Positions 1-9,154 are shown, counted from the first letter of the stretch. The stretch is DNA of 16,915 bases from Spirogloea muscicola (GCA_009602725.1 WELB01000090.1:244669-261583); one strand, 5' to 3'. Notes: generated by a model not told the origin, from the letters alone. A program made the numbers and translations.

Positions 1-2318
1 GGGCCCTCCGCGGCGCCGCCCCGCTTCCGGCAAGCTTCGCGGAGCGCCAGCGGCGGAGGCTGCGGCACCGCAGACCGGGACCAAGCCGCCGCCGCCGCCG
101 CCGCCATAGCCAGGAGCGTCCATGACGGAGCCCGAGCCCGCGGTGAGCCCCAGCTCCTCGCCCGTCTCGCCGTCAGCTCCGGCGCCGGCTCTCGCGGCAG
201 CCGCCGTCCCGCTCCGGATCCACCGCCGGTGGCCTGGCACGGCCTCCGCGTACGCCAAAATCAAAACCCTGATGTAATAGACCCTAAGTGAAATCACTTA
301 CTGATTCCCTGAGATACATGCAAGCACCCTTAATGTGTGGACGTTGACGTCGTGTGCTGCTGGTGAGAGCTCGATTTTGGCGCTAAACCCTAACCCGAAA
401 CCCTAAACCCTTGCGGCTGCTGCAGATGGCTCGGCACTGGGGCCGGTGCTGGAGCGCGCCCGCGCGGCGCTGCTCGTGGAGCGCCACTACGGCCACGCCG
501 ACCTCGTCGCCAGCAACGCCCGCTTCAGCGACTTCGCGCGGCGCTACTTCGCCCACGTCGGCCAGCTCCTGGCCTCCGATTCTGCCGCCACCGAGGCCGC
601 CGCAGACGCCAGCGCCAGCCTCGCTGCGATCGAGTGGCGCGCGGCCACGGCGCCGTTCGGGCAGTACGAGGAGCTCGGCCCTGCGGCGCGCGAGGAGCTG
701 GTGCGGAGCTCCCTCGCTTGCTTGGACAGGTTGCGGCCACGTTCCACGTCCGCCGCAAGCCACGGCAGCCATGGCCGCCTGCTGCTGCCGGGGCAGGCCG
801 CCCAAGCCCATCCGCAGCAGCTCCCCGAGCACCGGCCCCATCGGCGCGAGACACCAGTGGATCGGCAGCGTCCCGCTGGTCGTCCTGACCCGGCCATGCA
901 GCCGTGGAGACAACGAGCGGACCCCGTGCAGGGAGCGGCACGGCGGGGTGGCGGCGTGGTGGCCAGCGCACGACAGCTCGCATCGGCCGTGGCCCTACCC
1001 AAAGGTGGCGGGAACGCGAGCTCGCACGGGGAGGAAGTCTTTTATGTGAGGACGCAGCGGTCGGCAGTCCATGAGGCCGATCGTGCTACGGGCGTGTCCG
1101 GAGCCACATCCTCCACACTTGAGAGCGAGTGGGTAGCCGCAGCGCCGGGGCGTGCGAGAAGCCGCCACGAGGTCGATCCGCAGAATCGGAAGGTGGTGCA
1201 TGAGGATCAGCGATTGCTGCTGGCGAGGCCGTTGCAGGAGGCGGCTGTGCTCAGCGGGGCGCTCGCGAGCCGGTCCAGAATGCCGGCGGCGGGCTGCGAG
1301 GCAGGGTCTGCAGAGGAGTGTGGGCCTGACACACACGGCGAGAGTGGGGGCGTGGGCAGAGGCGACGACGATGGCGAAGCACAGCAGACTGATGAGTGGT
1401 TTGCGGTGAGGCGGGGCCGGCTGACGGCCAGCACCTTCAGTGCGGCTCTGGGCTTCTGGCCGCGCGGTCGGGTGGAGCTGTGGGAGGAGAAGATCGGCCT
1501 GCGCGAGCCGTTCCGCGGCAACGCCGCCACTCGCTGGGGAACCAAGTGCGGCTGCCCCCAATTGCTTGCCCTTCTTCTTGAGTGATGCTGGCAAGCACTG
1601 TGAATGAGTGCGCAGGCTTTCTAAATTTGCAGCATGTTGAATTCCTAATTACTGACGAATCTGAAGCTGATGTTGGTATGCCATTCAGAAGTCTGAGGTA
1701 TATTTGCAGCGGAGTCGTGGCAGGAAAGAGGCGGTGGCCATCGAGGAGTACAAGCGGGTGACGTGCAACGCCGTCGAGCGCAAGGCGTTCCAGGTGTACC
1801 GAGGCGGCGGCGACACGACAGCCGGCTGGCTGGGCGCGTCGCCCGACGGCCTCGTGCCCGACGACGGTCTGGCTCTGGGCGGCGTCGGCGGAGGCGTGCT
1901 GGAGGTCAAGTGCCCCGCCGGCATCGGCGGCCGTGGCGGCGGCCGTGGCCGGCCGGGTGTGGTAGCGGCACCATATGCCACCATGCCGGACTACTACATG
2001 CCGCAAGCGCAGGGCCTGCTTGAGGTGCTCGACCGCGAGTGGCTCGACTTCTATGTCTGGACGCCTGCGCGCGGTAGCGTCGTCTTCCGTGTCGCTCGCG
2101 ACCACGCCTACTGGACACTCATGTTCCGTGCTCTCGCCGAGTTCTGGTGGGAGTTTGTGGTGCCTGCCAAGCACGCACTGCGTGCCGGTGGCGGCGCCCG
2201 CGCTGCTGCTGTGTTCCGCCCCACCGAAGCGCATGCCTTCTGCGCCGAGATCCGTGCCGAGAGCCGTCGGCTGGCCGGCTTGGCGCCACGGGCGTGGTCC
2301 ACACCAGCAGCACCTTAA
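1..2318 (+). CDS. YqaJ / lambda-exonuclease-type nuclease, 5' partial, spliced
   Basis: This gene encodes a restriction-endonuclease-fold nuclease of the YqaJ/RecB-like exonuclease family. The model is exon 1-142 (open from the window edge, no ATG), intron 143-425 (GTGAGC...CAG), exon from 426, and last exon 1724-2318. The intron 1546-1723 joins RWGTK to KEAVAIEEY in frame. Between 730 and 1359 the frame is open but the residues look random; an intron 730-1359 (CAG/GTTGCG to GGGCAG, phase 2) would remove them and give 408 residues in the window. The family signature is clear: DEWFAVRRGRLTAS, then WGTK plus an acidic helix, then the metal-binding D-(E)xK core. The Asp of WLGASPDGLV is at 1845-1847 and the Glu and Lys of LEVKCP are at 1902-1910. 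MPQAQGLLEV and FYVWTP follow. Plant relatives are nuclear-encoded and often organelle-targeted. The Ala-rich, Arg/Ser-rich N-terminus would suit a transit peptide, but its true start is outside the window. Confidence 0.8.
383..411. repeat. Short plant-type telomere-like motif in intron 1
   Basis: Three degenerate CCCTAAA-class units (ctaaaccctaaccc, then gaaaccctaaaccc) lie just before the splice acceptor at 425 of the nuclease gene. The run is far too short to be a telomere. Such motifs occur as interstitial remnants or as telo-box elements in plant genes. A second copy (aaccctaaaccc) sits at 15123-15134 in a lipase intron. Confidence 0.7.
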
Positions 2319-3039
2319 ATCAGCTGCCGCAGTAAGCTGAGCCCTCAAGCCTGGATTCTGTCTAGGAATCTAATGCCAGGAGAGCCAAGAATTCCAACTA
2401 GACTACTTTTGCTCTTATGCTGACCTCAATATAAGCAAGGCTACCTCTCCAATCCTCGCAAGCATCTTCTCAATGTGAGCACCTTGACCGTCAGGCTGCC
2501 CATATCACGAGCAGTCCAGAGCGTGATTGATCGCAGCTGCTTGACCCTCGATCACGGAACTAAATAGTACAATCATCTTTGCGCCATTTAGACGTGCATA
2601 TTCCTACTGAGAGGCTGCTTGTGCTGGCCTCCTATTCAACCCCGTTCAAGTACTTGGTGCCTCTGAAATTGGTGAGACGTTATAGCGAAGTTGACAGACA
2701 TGGCATCCTCACCTGGCTCTCTGTTAGGCCGGCCGTTTAAAAGTCTACAAATTGAGAACTCAAAGTGACTAGCCTTCACAGTTGCTAAGCTGCTCCATAG
2801 CTAAGGAAGGGTGAGGCCCTCACTTCCCACACGTCGACGGAAGTGGTACAGAGGTGATCCTTAAGACTGAGTAAGAACAAGTCAGAAGCAGATGTTAACA
2901 CATCACAGCAGATATTAACACAAAGTGAGTATTAGTCGTGACACTAACTAAAAACTAGAACCTCAAATAGGTCAAGCAACATATATTCATCACTGCAGAG
3001 CAGGCTTCTTTATTGCTCAGGACATCCTGTGCAGGATCC
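2319..3039. other. Intergenic stretch, no supported gene
   Basis: This is a lower-GC region after the nuclease stop codon. It has many stops in all frames and no recognisable protein. It presumably holds the nuclease 3' UTR and, at the right edge, the 3' end of the minus-strand gene model. An AATAAA (tttatt on the plus strand, 3009-3014) lies 26 bases past the possible minus-strand stop at 3040. I saw no tRNA and no long repeat. Confidence 0.5.
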
Positions 3040-3545
3040 TTAGGAGCAGGCGGTCTCCTTGGCCACTATTTGGGCAAATGGCTCTGGGCATCTACTGGGA
3101 CTGTCGTGCTTGATTTGATGCAGAACCACATTGCCGTAAGCCATGGGAATGACTGAGGCCATGCCCCGACTACATGCGGAGTGTTTTGACTTCATCTTCA
3201 GTACCTCAAGATGTACACTGAGTGCCTCGATTTGCAGATGGCTGCAACTTCTAACATCTGAGATGCTGACTTCTAGTTGTTGAGATGTTCTCTACCCTCC
3301 ACTGATGACTTGCTTATGGCAGTCCTGACTAGAAGCACGTCCCTTTCCAATATCAATTCTCATTCACGGCATAGCCCTTGTACCGGTAGTGCTCTTAGGC
3401 TGACGCTGACAATCAGTTGCTTCCTGGCTTGAGGAGTGCACATGGGTTGCATAAGCTGGCTCATGTGCAATGATTTACTTGGAGGCAACTTAGGATGCCA
3501 GAATTGGCAACAAATACAAGTTAGGGCTCTGCCGTTCAATTTTCG
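3040..3545 (-). other. Possible extra 3' exons of the membrane-protein gene
   Basis: If the exon ending AAG GCC uses the GTAAAG donor at 3618, two further open exons join in phase 0: 3545-3384 (54 codons, donor GTACAA) and 3291-3040 (83 codons plus TAA), with introns of 73 and 92 bases. This would give a 319-residue protein. The last exon reads like natural sequence around MASVIPMAYGNVVLHQ, and an AATAAA follows its stop. However, the added part shows no known domain, the introns are short, and the opposite strand of the same stretch is also open. It may be chance. Confidence 0.2.
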
Positions 3546-3609
3546 CTGCACAAGAGGTTCGCAGAAGCAATACGCGCAACTTCCCCCTGCCTTTAGCAGG
3601 AGCTAGCCT

Positions 3610-4718
3610 TTACTTTACGGCCTTTTTGAAGTTGTCCCGAAAGGCCTTGGAGGCGATGAAAAGCACTGCCCCACAAGCAGATGAAGTGAGCATGGACAGC
3701 GTGAGAGAGAAAGCACCGAACCATATGATGCACCTTGTCTTGAAGAACAGCGACAAGATCGAAAGGCTGTATTAACACCAAGACATGGGGCTAAGATTAC
3801 TTGAGGCAGATACTATGTGCTACTCATGTACTTGGGAGTTCTAATTCTATCACAGCCAACACTTATGTGTTGCAGCCATGCGACGCAGTGAGGTCAATTA
3901 TCACCTGGCCACGCAGCTGTGAGGGCGCTCCTTGTTGTAGTTGAGCTTGTGTAGTTTGTCCTTGGGAAGCCCGACCAAAATCTGGCAGCTGGAAGCAGCA
4001 AAGAAGACAAAGGGACGCTCTTGGGAGCTCATTGAGCATCTGATGCAAGTCAATTGCTGAGCTGAGCTACAATATATGCTAGATTTGATTGAAAGTGGAA
4101 GTGGAGTGATTCACCACATGCTTGCAAAAAGAAGGTCTGCCTGCAGGGGTCAATCGCAATATTGGGCCCTGCTATTTGTGTAGGCCACACACTGTGTCGG
4201 CAGGCACACGATGCCATTCAGCAACTAACGTTCCGGGCCTTTACCTCCAGCCGTGTAGATCATAAACAGGAGAACTGGATTGAGGGCAAAGTTAACAATG
4301 CCGCCAATTACTGGGACACTCGAGATGATGGGCAGGCCCGCTCTTGCCTGCCCTCCCGCTCGGGAGGATCGCAACCTGGGCGCTTTACCAGCTGCTAGAA
4401 ACAGAGCCCTGCCCAGGAAAAGCGCCGCATGCAGCTGGTAAGTCCATGTACACGTGCTTTCTGGCCAGGCCCTTACCACAAACATTTGAAAGGCTCTGTG
4501 ATCAAATGCAAGGCTTTCTGGCTCAAGCACGACTACCACATAGACAGTGCTCCACTGCGACTTATCCAGCGGTCCTTACGCAGGTGCTTGCATGTGACAT
4601 CATAGTGATTTAGCATCATAGGTACATGTGCTGGGCAGCTCATACCTACAGCAAAGTGCAAAACTTGCGCTGAACGAGCTGCTGCCTTTGACAGAAGGGC
4701 TGAGCGTTCGAGGCACAT
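3610..4718 (-). CDS. Unrecognised multi-pass membrane protein, five exons
   Basis: I do not recognise this family. The model reads ATG 4718, exons 4718-4646, 4574-4477, 4347-4245, 4061-3905 and 3733-3610, stop TAA at 3612-3610. All phases agree and give 184 residues. Donors are GTATGA, GTAAGG, GTAAAG and GTGATA; introns are 71-183 bases. The N-terminus (MCLERSALLSKAAARSAQV) is basic, Ser/Ala-rich and free of acids after Glu4, like an organelle presequence. Hydrophobic stretches at about residues 62-90, 109-123 and 145-174 predict two to four membrane helices; the C-terminus is basic (FRDNFKKAVK). The same frame is open up to an ATG at 5114, which would add 132 residues of GC-rich, low-quality sequence. 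The acceptors at 4575 and 4062 are weak, and TGCATCAG at 4040 is a competitor for the latter. The last exon could also splice on at GTAAAG (3618). The evidence is only phase consistency and membrane-like composition. Confidence 0.4.
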
Positions 4719-5115
4719 GCGCAGCGAGGACAAAGAGCAACTGGGCGACGGCAGCCAGTACTCTGGGGCACGACCAAGTGGGCGAGTCGTTGGAACCTGG
4801 CTCGGGCGCTCTGAGCTGCGAGGCTGCCGCCGGGGGCCGAAGTCGGCGCTCGCAGCAGGCTCGGCGCAAGAGCTACGCTGGGCGAGGGGCCGCGGCAGCG
4901 GCAAGCGGCCACGCCCAGCGTCGCCATCGCTCGCTCGGCGGCCCCGCTGCTGCCGCGGGAGCCTGGCAGAGGCCCCGCCTCGCGGCGCGGGGTGCCGGAG
5001 GCGAGGCGTCGTCCAGCTGAGCGCCGAGCTGCGCAGCAAGCACCGGGTGCCTGCGTGGGCTTTCAGGAAGTAAACGGATGGGTTTCCCAACGACCTTGTC
5101 CAGGACTTGTCCACT
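4719..5115. promoter_or_regulatory. GC-rich upstream region of the minus-strand gene
   Basis: This stretch is strongly GC-rich (about 4750-5050) and open in several frames because of its composition. It lies directly upstream of the chosen ATG at 4718. It could be promoter and 5' UTR, or it could encode an N-terminal extension from ATG 5114 in the same frame. An ATG at 4927 in another frame opens a transit-peptide-like reading (MATLGVAACRCRG...), but that frame hits a stop exactly at the proposed exon 1 donor. No TATA box stands out. Confidence 0.3.
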
Positions 5116-5292
5116 CTTTCTGGGCTGGCTCGTCACAGTCCCCGCCCCTTAGGTGGCGTACATTTGTCCAATGTGCTTGCCTTTGTACTTGGCCACACAT
5201 GGCCTCCCCATCTCTTAATATACACGCATTTTCTTAGGAAGACCGCCGCCTTCCAGGTGAGGGCGGTGGCTGTGAGAGGCCAGCCCAGAAAG
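5116..5292. mobile_element. 177-bp MITE-like repeat with 32-bp inverted ends
   Basis: The left end 5116-5147 (ctttctgggctggctc... to ...ccccgccc) is an imperfect inverted copy of the right end 5261-5292 (gggcggtggctgtgag... to ...ccagcccagaaag). About 27 of 32 positions pair by eye. The 113-base interior carries a 19-base word (tgtgcttgcctttgtactt, 5172-5190) found again in reverse at 12229-12247. No clear target-site duplication and no coding sequence are visible. It looks like a small non-autonomous element or the core of a dispersed repeat family. Confidence 0.5.
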
Positions 5293-5381
5293 AAAAATGA
5301 ATGAATTCGAAGGGGCCATAAAAAGGGTAGAGGAGGTCCAGAAGGGCCACAAGAAGAGTGAGCTGATGCAGTGGGGGAAGA

Positions 5382-5412
5382 GGGGCCGTGAATGGCCAGC
5401 CCGGAAAGATGG
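5382..5412 (+). repeat. Partial copy of the dispersed repeat end
   Basis: The bases ggggccgtgaatggccag and the following cccggaaag match the right end of the 5116-5292 element with a few changes. It lies 90 bases beyond that element in the same orientation, so the region 5116-5412 holds three copies of the same end motif. Confidence 0.5.
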
Positions 5413-5622
5413 ACAAGGTCCAACACCAATGGAAATGGCCAGCGTCCAACAAAGAGCTGAAGCACACAATTACGCAAAGTGGCTATGTCCATCCATCTCC
5501 CTGTCGTGCCTGCCCATACAGCGCTAACTACCGATCGAGGTGCCACACCTGAAGCTCCGCTACAGGCCAGGACTCTGCTTTGTTAGCTAGCAGTAGCCTG
5601 CCCTGCATGGCCTCACTGTGAG

Positions 5623-6128
5623 ATGAGCAGATATGCAAAGAATGTGGGTAGAGAAGTCACCACACCCGCGGGGGCGATTGTACCAGCCGAGCCGGCTGGG
5701 TCCGGTCTCTGCTATACGTGCAACCAGCCAGGGCATACCAGGCGGGACTGCCTACAGGGGGCTGGCATGTGGTGCGCCCATTGCGGCAAGGCGGGTCACG
5801 GTGCGGAGGCCTGCTGGACTTTGCACACCGAGCAGCGGCCCGTGCAGCGGCAGGCCCATGCGGCGCCGCGGGCGGCCAGGAGCGCGGCCGGGGCGGTCGC
5901 ACAATGGAGGGACGGGCAGGTGCCAGCCATTGCTCAGGCCAGCTCGCCCACCGAGCTGGAGCTGCTTACGGCAGGATGGCTGCAATGAAGGCTACCGTGG
6001 CAGCCACCGCTACAGTGGTGCAGGCAGAGCAGAGGCGGAGGGAAGAGGAGGAGGCGGACCACCGCCTGCGCTATGGCATGGGTGTTGAGATGGTTGACAG
6101 CGGATACCGCGTGCGCTGCTCCTCCTGA
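5623..6128 (+). pseudogene. Retrotransposon gag fragment with two CCHC zinc knuckles (left copy)
   Basis: This is the C-terminal part of a gag (nucleocapsid) gene. It carries CYTCNQPGHTRRDC and CAHCGKAGHGAEAC, two CX2CX4HX4C zinc knuckles that bind retro-element RNA, at about 5707-5814. An Arg/Ala/Gln-rich linker and a charged helix (QAEQRRREEEEADHRLR) follow. The frame breaks near 5980: the reading ending in LELLTAG stops at 5988, while the continuation with MAAMKATVAATATV is in another frame. It begins abruptly at about 5680, where likeness to the right copy ends, and has no matrix or capsid part. No protease or reverse transcriptase is nearby. It is a decayed, truncated copy, inverted relative to the copy at 6071-7648. 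Confidence 0.75.
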
Positions 6129-6636
6129 CGACCGTGCTCCTTGCCAGCCAGGCGATCTGCACTCCCTGACGGCTGGCGGCTGCCGCGCCCGCGCCGTCCG
6201 ACCATTCCAGCATCAACCACCTCAACACCCATGCCATAGCGCAGGCGGTGGTCCGCCTCCTCCTGTTCCCTCCGCATCTGCTCTGCCTGCACCACCGTAC
6301 TGTAGCGGTGGCTGCCATGGTGCCCTTCATCTCCGCCATCTCTGCCTTAAGCAGCTCCAGCTCAGCGAGCTGGCCTGGGCAATGGCTGGCACCTGCCCGT
6401 CCCTCCATTGTGCAATGGCCGCGGCCGCGCTCCTGGCCGCCCGGGGCGCCGCATGGGCCTGCCGCTGCACGGGCCGCTGCTCGGTGTGTAACGTCCAGCA
6501 GGCCTCCGCACCGTGACCCGCCTTGCCGCAATGGGCGCACCACATGCCAGCCTCCTGTGGGCAGTCCCGCCTGGTATGCCCTGGCTGGTTGCACATATTG
6601 CAGAGACCGGACCCAGCCGGCACGGCTGGAACGACC
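5680..6636. repeat. Large inverted repeat made of two gag copies
   Basis: The left arm, about 5680-6097, and the right arm, about 6213-6636, are reverse complements over roughly 420 bases with scattered substitutions and small indels; I judge about 90% identity by eye. They are separated by a 115-base spacer (6098-6212). The outer limits are the shared word gccggctgggtcc with its flanks, and the inner limits are gatggttga / ggtggttga. The spacer reads as continued gag only from the minus-strand copy, so the left arm is the derived, truncated duplicate. Confidence 0.85.
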
Positions 6637-7648
6637 GCCGCCGCCACCATCCCCGGCTTGCTGGGCCCCCGCCACTGTCTCGCTGGGACCCTGGCCACTA
6701 CCGCGGCTGAGCAGCCGGCCTCTCTTCACCCTTGACTGGCGCCGCCACCTCCAATGCCTTGCCAGCAAAGTGGCGCTCCAACTCGTCAGCAAGCAGCGCC
6801 ACCTTGTCAATGGTGAATTTGTGGCGGTAGGCCGTGAAGACCTGCTGCTCAAGCCAGGCGCCCTTCCTGCCCCCTCCCAGAGCCTCCAGGACCTTCTGAG
6901 CAGCGTCTACTTCTGTCATCCTTCATGTATTCCGACGCAGCTGCTTCATACGCTGCGCCATCAACATCACATCCTCGCCCGGCAGCCGAAGGATGTTCAC
7001 CAGCTCTGCCACCTTGGCGGCTGAGTCTGTCTTGGATTGCAGCTTAAGCAGATTCATTGCCCGATAGGGTCCGCCAGCAGCCGCTCCCGCTTGGCCGGAG
7101 TCCCTGCCTCCAGGGCCCCCTCCTCCGCCGAATGTTGCGACAGCCCCGCGACAGGCTCCTCTGCCGCTGCAAGGCGCATGGCCTCGTCGGAGTCCTTCGC
7201 CATTCGAGCGCCAGCACCCGCCCCTCCTCCCGACCGCCTCGCCCAGCTGCCTGGCCTCTCGCCAGCCGGCACCTCCTCTGTGGCGGCAAGAACCTCGTCC
7301 ATGACGGACTGGTAATACCACAGGGCGGGCCCGTCCAGGAGGTCAGGGAGGGTCTTGAACCCAATCCGCCGCGAGAGCCGGGGGTTAAGCTCCATCCGCG
7401 CCATCGAAGGCTCTACTATCATCCGAAAGCTCCACCAGGGAGGTCCATCCCCTTCCCGTGTATCGCCTTCCCTGCCGCGCGGCCGTCTCCTCCCGATCCT
7501 TGCTCGCCACGCTCACGACGGACGATGCGCTGCCGATCCACCGGCGAGAGCGAGTAGTGACCGCCGCTCCGGGTGGGCATCCGGGTCCACGCCCTGGTCA
7601 CCCGATGCGCCGCTCCCGATGCCGCCGCGTCGCTCGCCCTCCATCACA
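6071..7648 (-). pseudogene. Decayed LTR-retrotransposon gag gene (right copy)
   Basis: This is a longer gag gene broken by several frameshifts and one nonsense codon. Reading leftward: a leader from an ATG near 7648; a capsid-like region (7422-7054) with LPDLLDGPALWYYQSVMDEV; then NLLKLQSKTDSAAKVAELV, which ends at an in-frame TGA at 6925-6923; then QKVLEALGGGRKGAW and KVALLADELERHFAGKAL to a stop at 6698; then two CCHC knuckles (CNMCNQPGHTRRDC, CAHCGKAGHGAEAC, about 6620-6510) in a shifted frame. Next come LELLKAEMAEMKG and QAEQMRREQEEADHRLR, each in a further frame, and a basic tail (GRRGRGSRQPS) across the spacer. The order capsid, zinc knuckle, basic tail is typical of Ty3/Gypsy- or Copia-like gag. 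No pol domain is present in the window, so it is a truncated or non-autonomous element. Confidence 0.7.
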
Positions 7649-8215
7649 TGCACAGCTCACTCAATAAGTAACAAGTGACACCTCGCCTCTCTCTCGCTCG
7701 CGTGGTCACCCCCGCCGGGGGTCCTCTCGCCGCGCCGGCCCTCTGGCCACCCCGGCCTGGAGCGTCAACCTGCGCGGCGAGCGCCAAGCCCCTGCAAACC
7801 CTCGCGGCGGCCCCAGACCCCTCGGCGGGGGGGTCGAGGCAGTACATACAGGGGGACTCCGGGGCCGATTTGCACTTGGACGGACGGACGCCAATTGGCC
7901 TCGACTTGGCCTCAACTTGGCAAGGCTTTGACCCCTCGATTTCCATACACCGCGCGACACGTACCCCTCGGCCACGTCCGTCCGGCGCCCCAGGCGCTCT
8001 CCGGCCCGCCCATACGGGTTGCACCCTTCTCACGGAGTCACCCCATGGATTACCCCCGCTAAGGATCCCTAGACCACCTTGCTACCTGAGATATCCGACC
8101 AGGATTAGCCCTGCTCGGTCCCGCCCAACCGCTCCTTATTAGCCGACGCTACAACGACGCTCTGCGCCCAAGGCATGACATCCCTGCATGGGTCCTCGTT
8201 TTCATACCCGACTTG
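7649..8215 (-). mobile_element. GC-rich leader, possibly LTR, upstream of gag
   Basis: This stretch lies directly 5' of the gag start on the minus strand, where a retrotransposon carries its LTR and untranslated leader. Read on the minus strand it starts with tgttctcaagtcggg (near 8215) and runs to a gtgcatgtgATGG context. It has no convincing protein in any frame. I could not find a second, matching LTR on the other side of gag or a classical primer-binding site, so the LTR assignment rests on position only. Confidence 0.3.
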
Positions 8216-9154
8216 AGAACATCGGAAGTCTAGGATATGTACGACCTGAGATGTGCTTCCAGCCAAGATGGGCATGACAGCAGCCTATTTGTTGTTTTGC
8301 GATGTCACGTGTCAGCCTGTTTGCGACGAGCTCAGGCTATAATACCCTGCTTCAGAGAAAGCACCAGGCCAGGTGTAGAATGAGTGTTACTTGCCCATGA
8401 ATTGCAATAGTACTGCTTCCTGGATTACTACCGGTATCTATACAAAGTACACAATCCACTTCTGGTTGTGCTTCCTATAGTAGACATGAGTAGCAAGAGC
8501 TTCATGACTTTATTGTTGAAGGGGAGCAATGCAAGTGTAACAATGTCCCTCCGCTTGGTCGACTCATGCATGCAAGGGCAGGCCCATGTAATCTGGCCTG
8601 CTCCTAAAGACACCTGGCGCTGGCCAGTCATAAGATGTTGGCTGGAGAAGCAGACCCCTACCGCTGCCACCTTGCTTGACAACTAGTGGCTGTCGGGGCC
8701 AGCTCTGTGGATCATTTGTCAGGTGCACCATGCCTGCGAGCAGGCAGCTACGCTGGTGCACCTGTGTCATTAGCTGTCCTCGCTCAATGCCTGCTCAGTA
8801 GTAGGTGATCGATTGACCGTGCTCTGTAAACATGGCAAATTGTTGCAAGCCCAAGTGGGCAACAGAAGGTGCTGCTGCCACCGACCACGGCCACACCACA
8901 GCATGCATGTGCAGCAGACGCCCACCAAAGACCTGGGTGGACGTTGTAGCCAGGTTGTCGGGCAGCATCTAGCGCGTTGCCACGGCCAAAAATGGCGCAC
9001 TATCTGACCCGACTGAGTTACTGTCGACTTGCACCAAATGCCTGCCAATGGTGCAAAATGTGCACCTATCACGTGCATATAGTGGCAGACAGGACTAGTT
9101 CCTGTTGCACTGTCGCCCCTGCCACTGCTGCAACTGCCTTTGGCAGCGGCGCAA
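8216..9154. other. Intergenic stretch between gag remnant and TBL gene
   Basis: No gene is supported. Short open frames (8428-8682 minus, 8468-8686 plus) overlap on opposite strands and show no domain. The right part should contain the 3' UTR of the minus-strand TBL gene ending at 9155. Two short hairpins with TGCACCA/TGGTGCA arms lie at 8720-8764 and 9030-9055. Confidence 0.5.
8720..8764. repeat. Nested hairpin, 11-bp plus 7-bp stems
   Basis: The arms caggtgcacca and tggtgcacctg are perfect inverted copies. Inside them tgcctgc-ga-gcaggca forms a second perfect 7-bp stem, continuous on the left side and separated by a 7-base bulge (gctacgc) on the right. The combined stem is 18 bp. Confidence 0.7.

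Noticed and set aside
122-277. ATG-initiated plus-strand frame of 51 codons starting MTEPEPAV.
   Set aside because: Its donor phases do not match the next exon, while the frame open from base 1 does (phase 1 at 142), so the ATG is taken as out of frame.
3035-3133. Plus-strand exon-like stretch reading GAGGLLGHYLGKWLW, ending at a GTAAGC donor.
   Set aside because: No partner exons fit on the plus strand, and the minus strand of the same stretch is also open; the signal is too short to support.
5133-5546. Minus-strand open frame of 137 codons with many hydrophobic residues.
   Set aside because: It is spread over the dispersed repeat copies; the apparent transmembrane look comes from the pyrimidine-rich repeat.
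6073-7024. Plus-strand open frames antisense to gag, rich in Pro, Arg and Leu.
   Set aside because: They are shadows of the minus-strand zinc-knuckle coding sequence.
7644-8142. Long overlapping open frames on both strands in the GC-rich leader of gag.
   Set aside because: They are compositional; no domain, and the position fits an untranslated leader or LTR.
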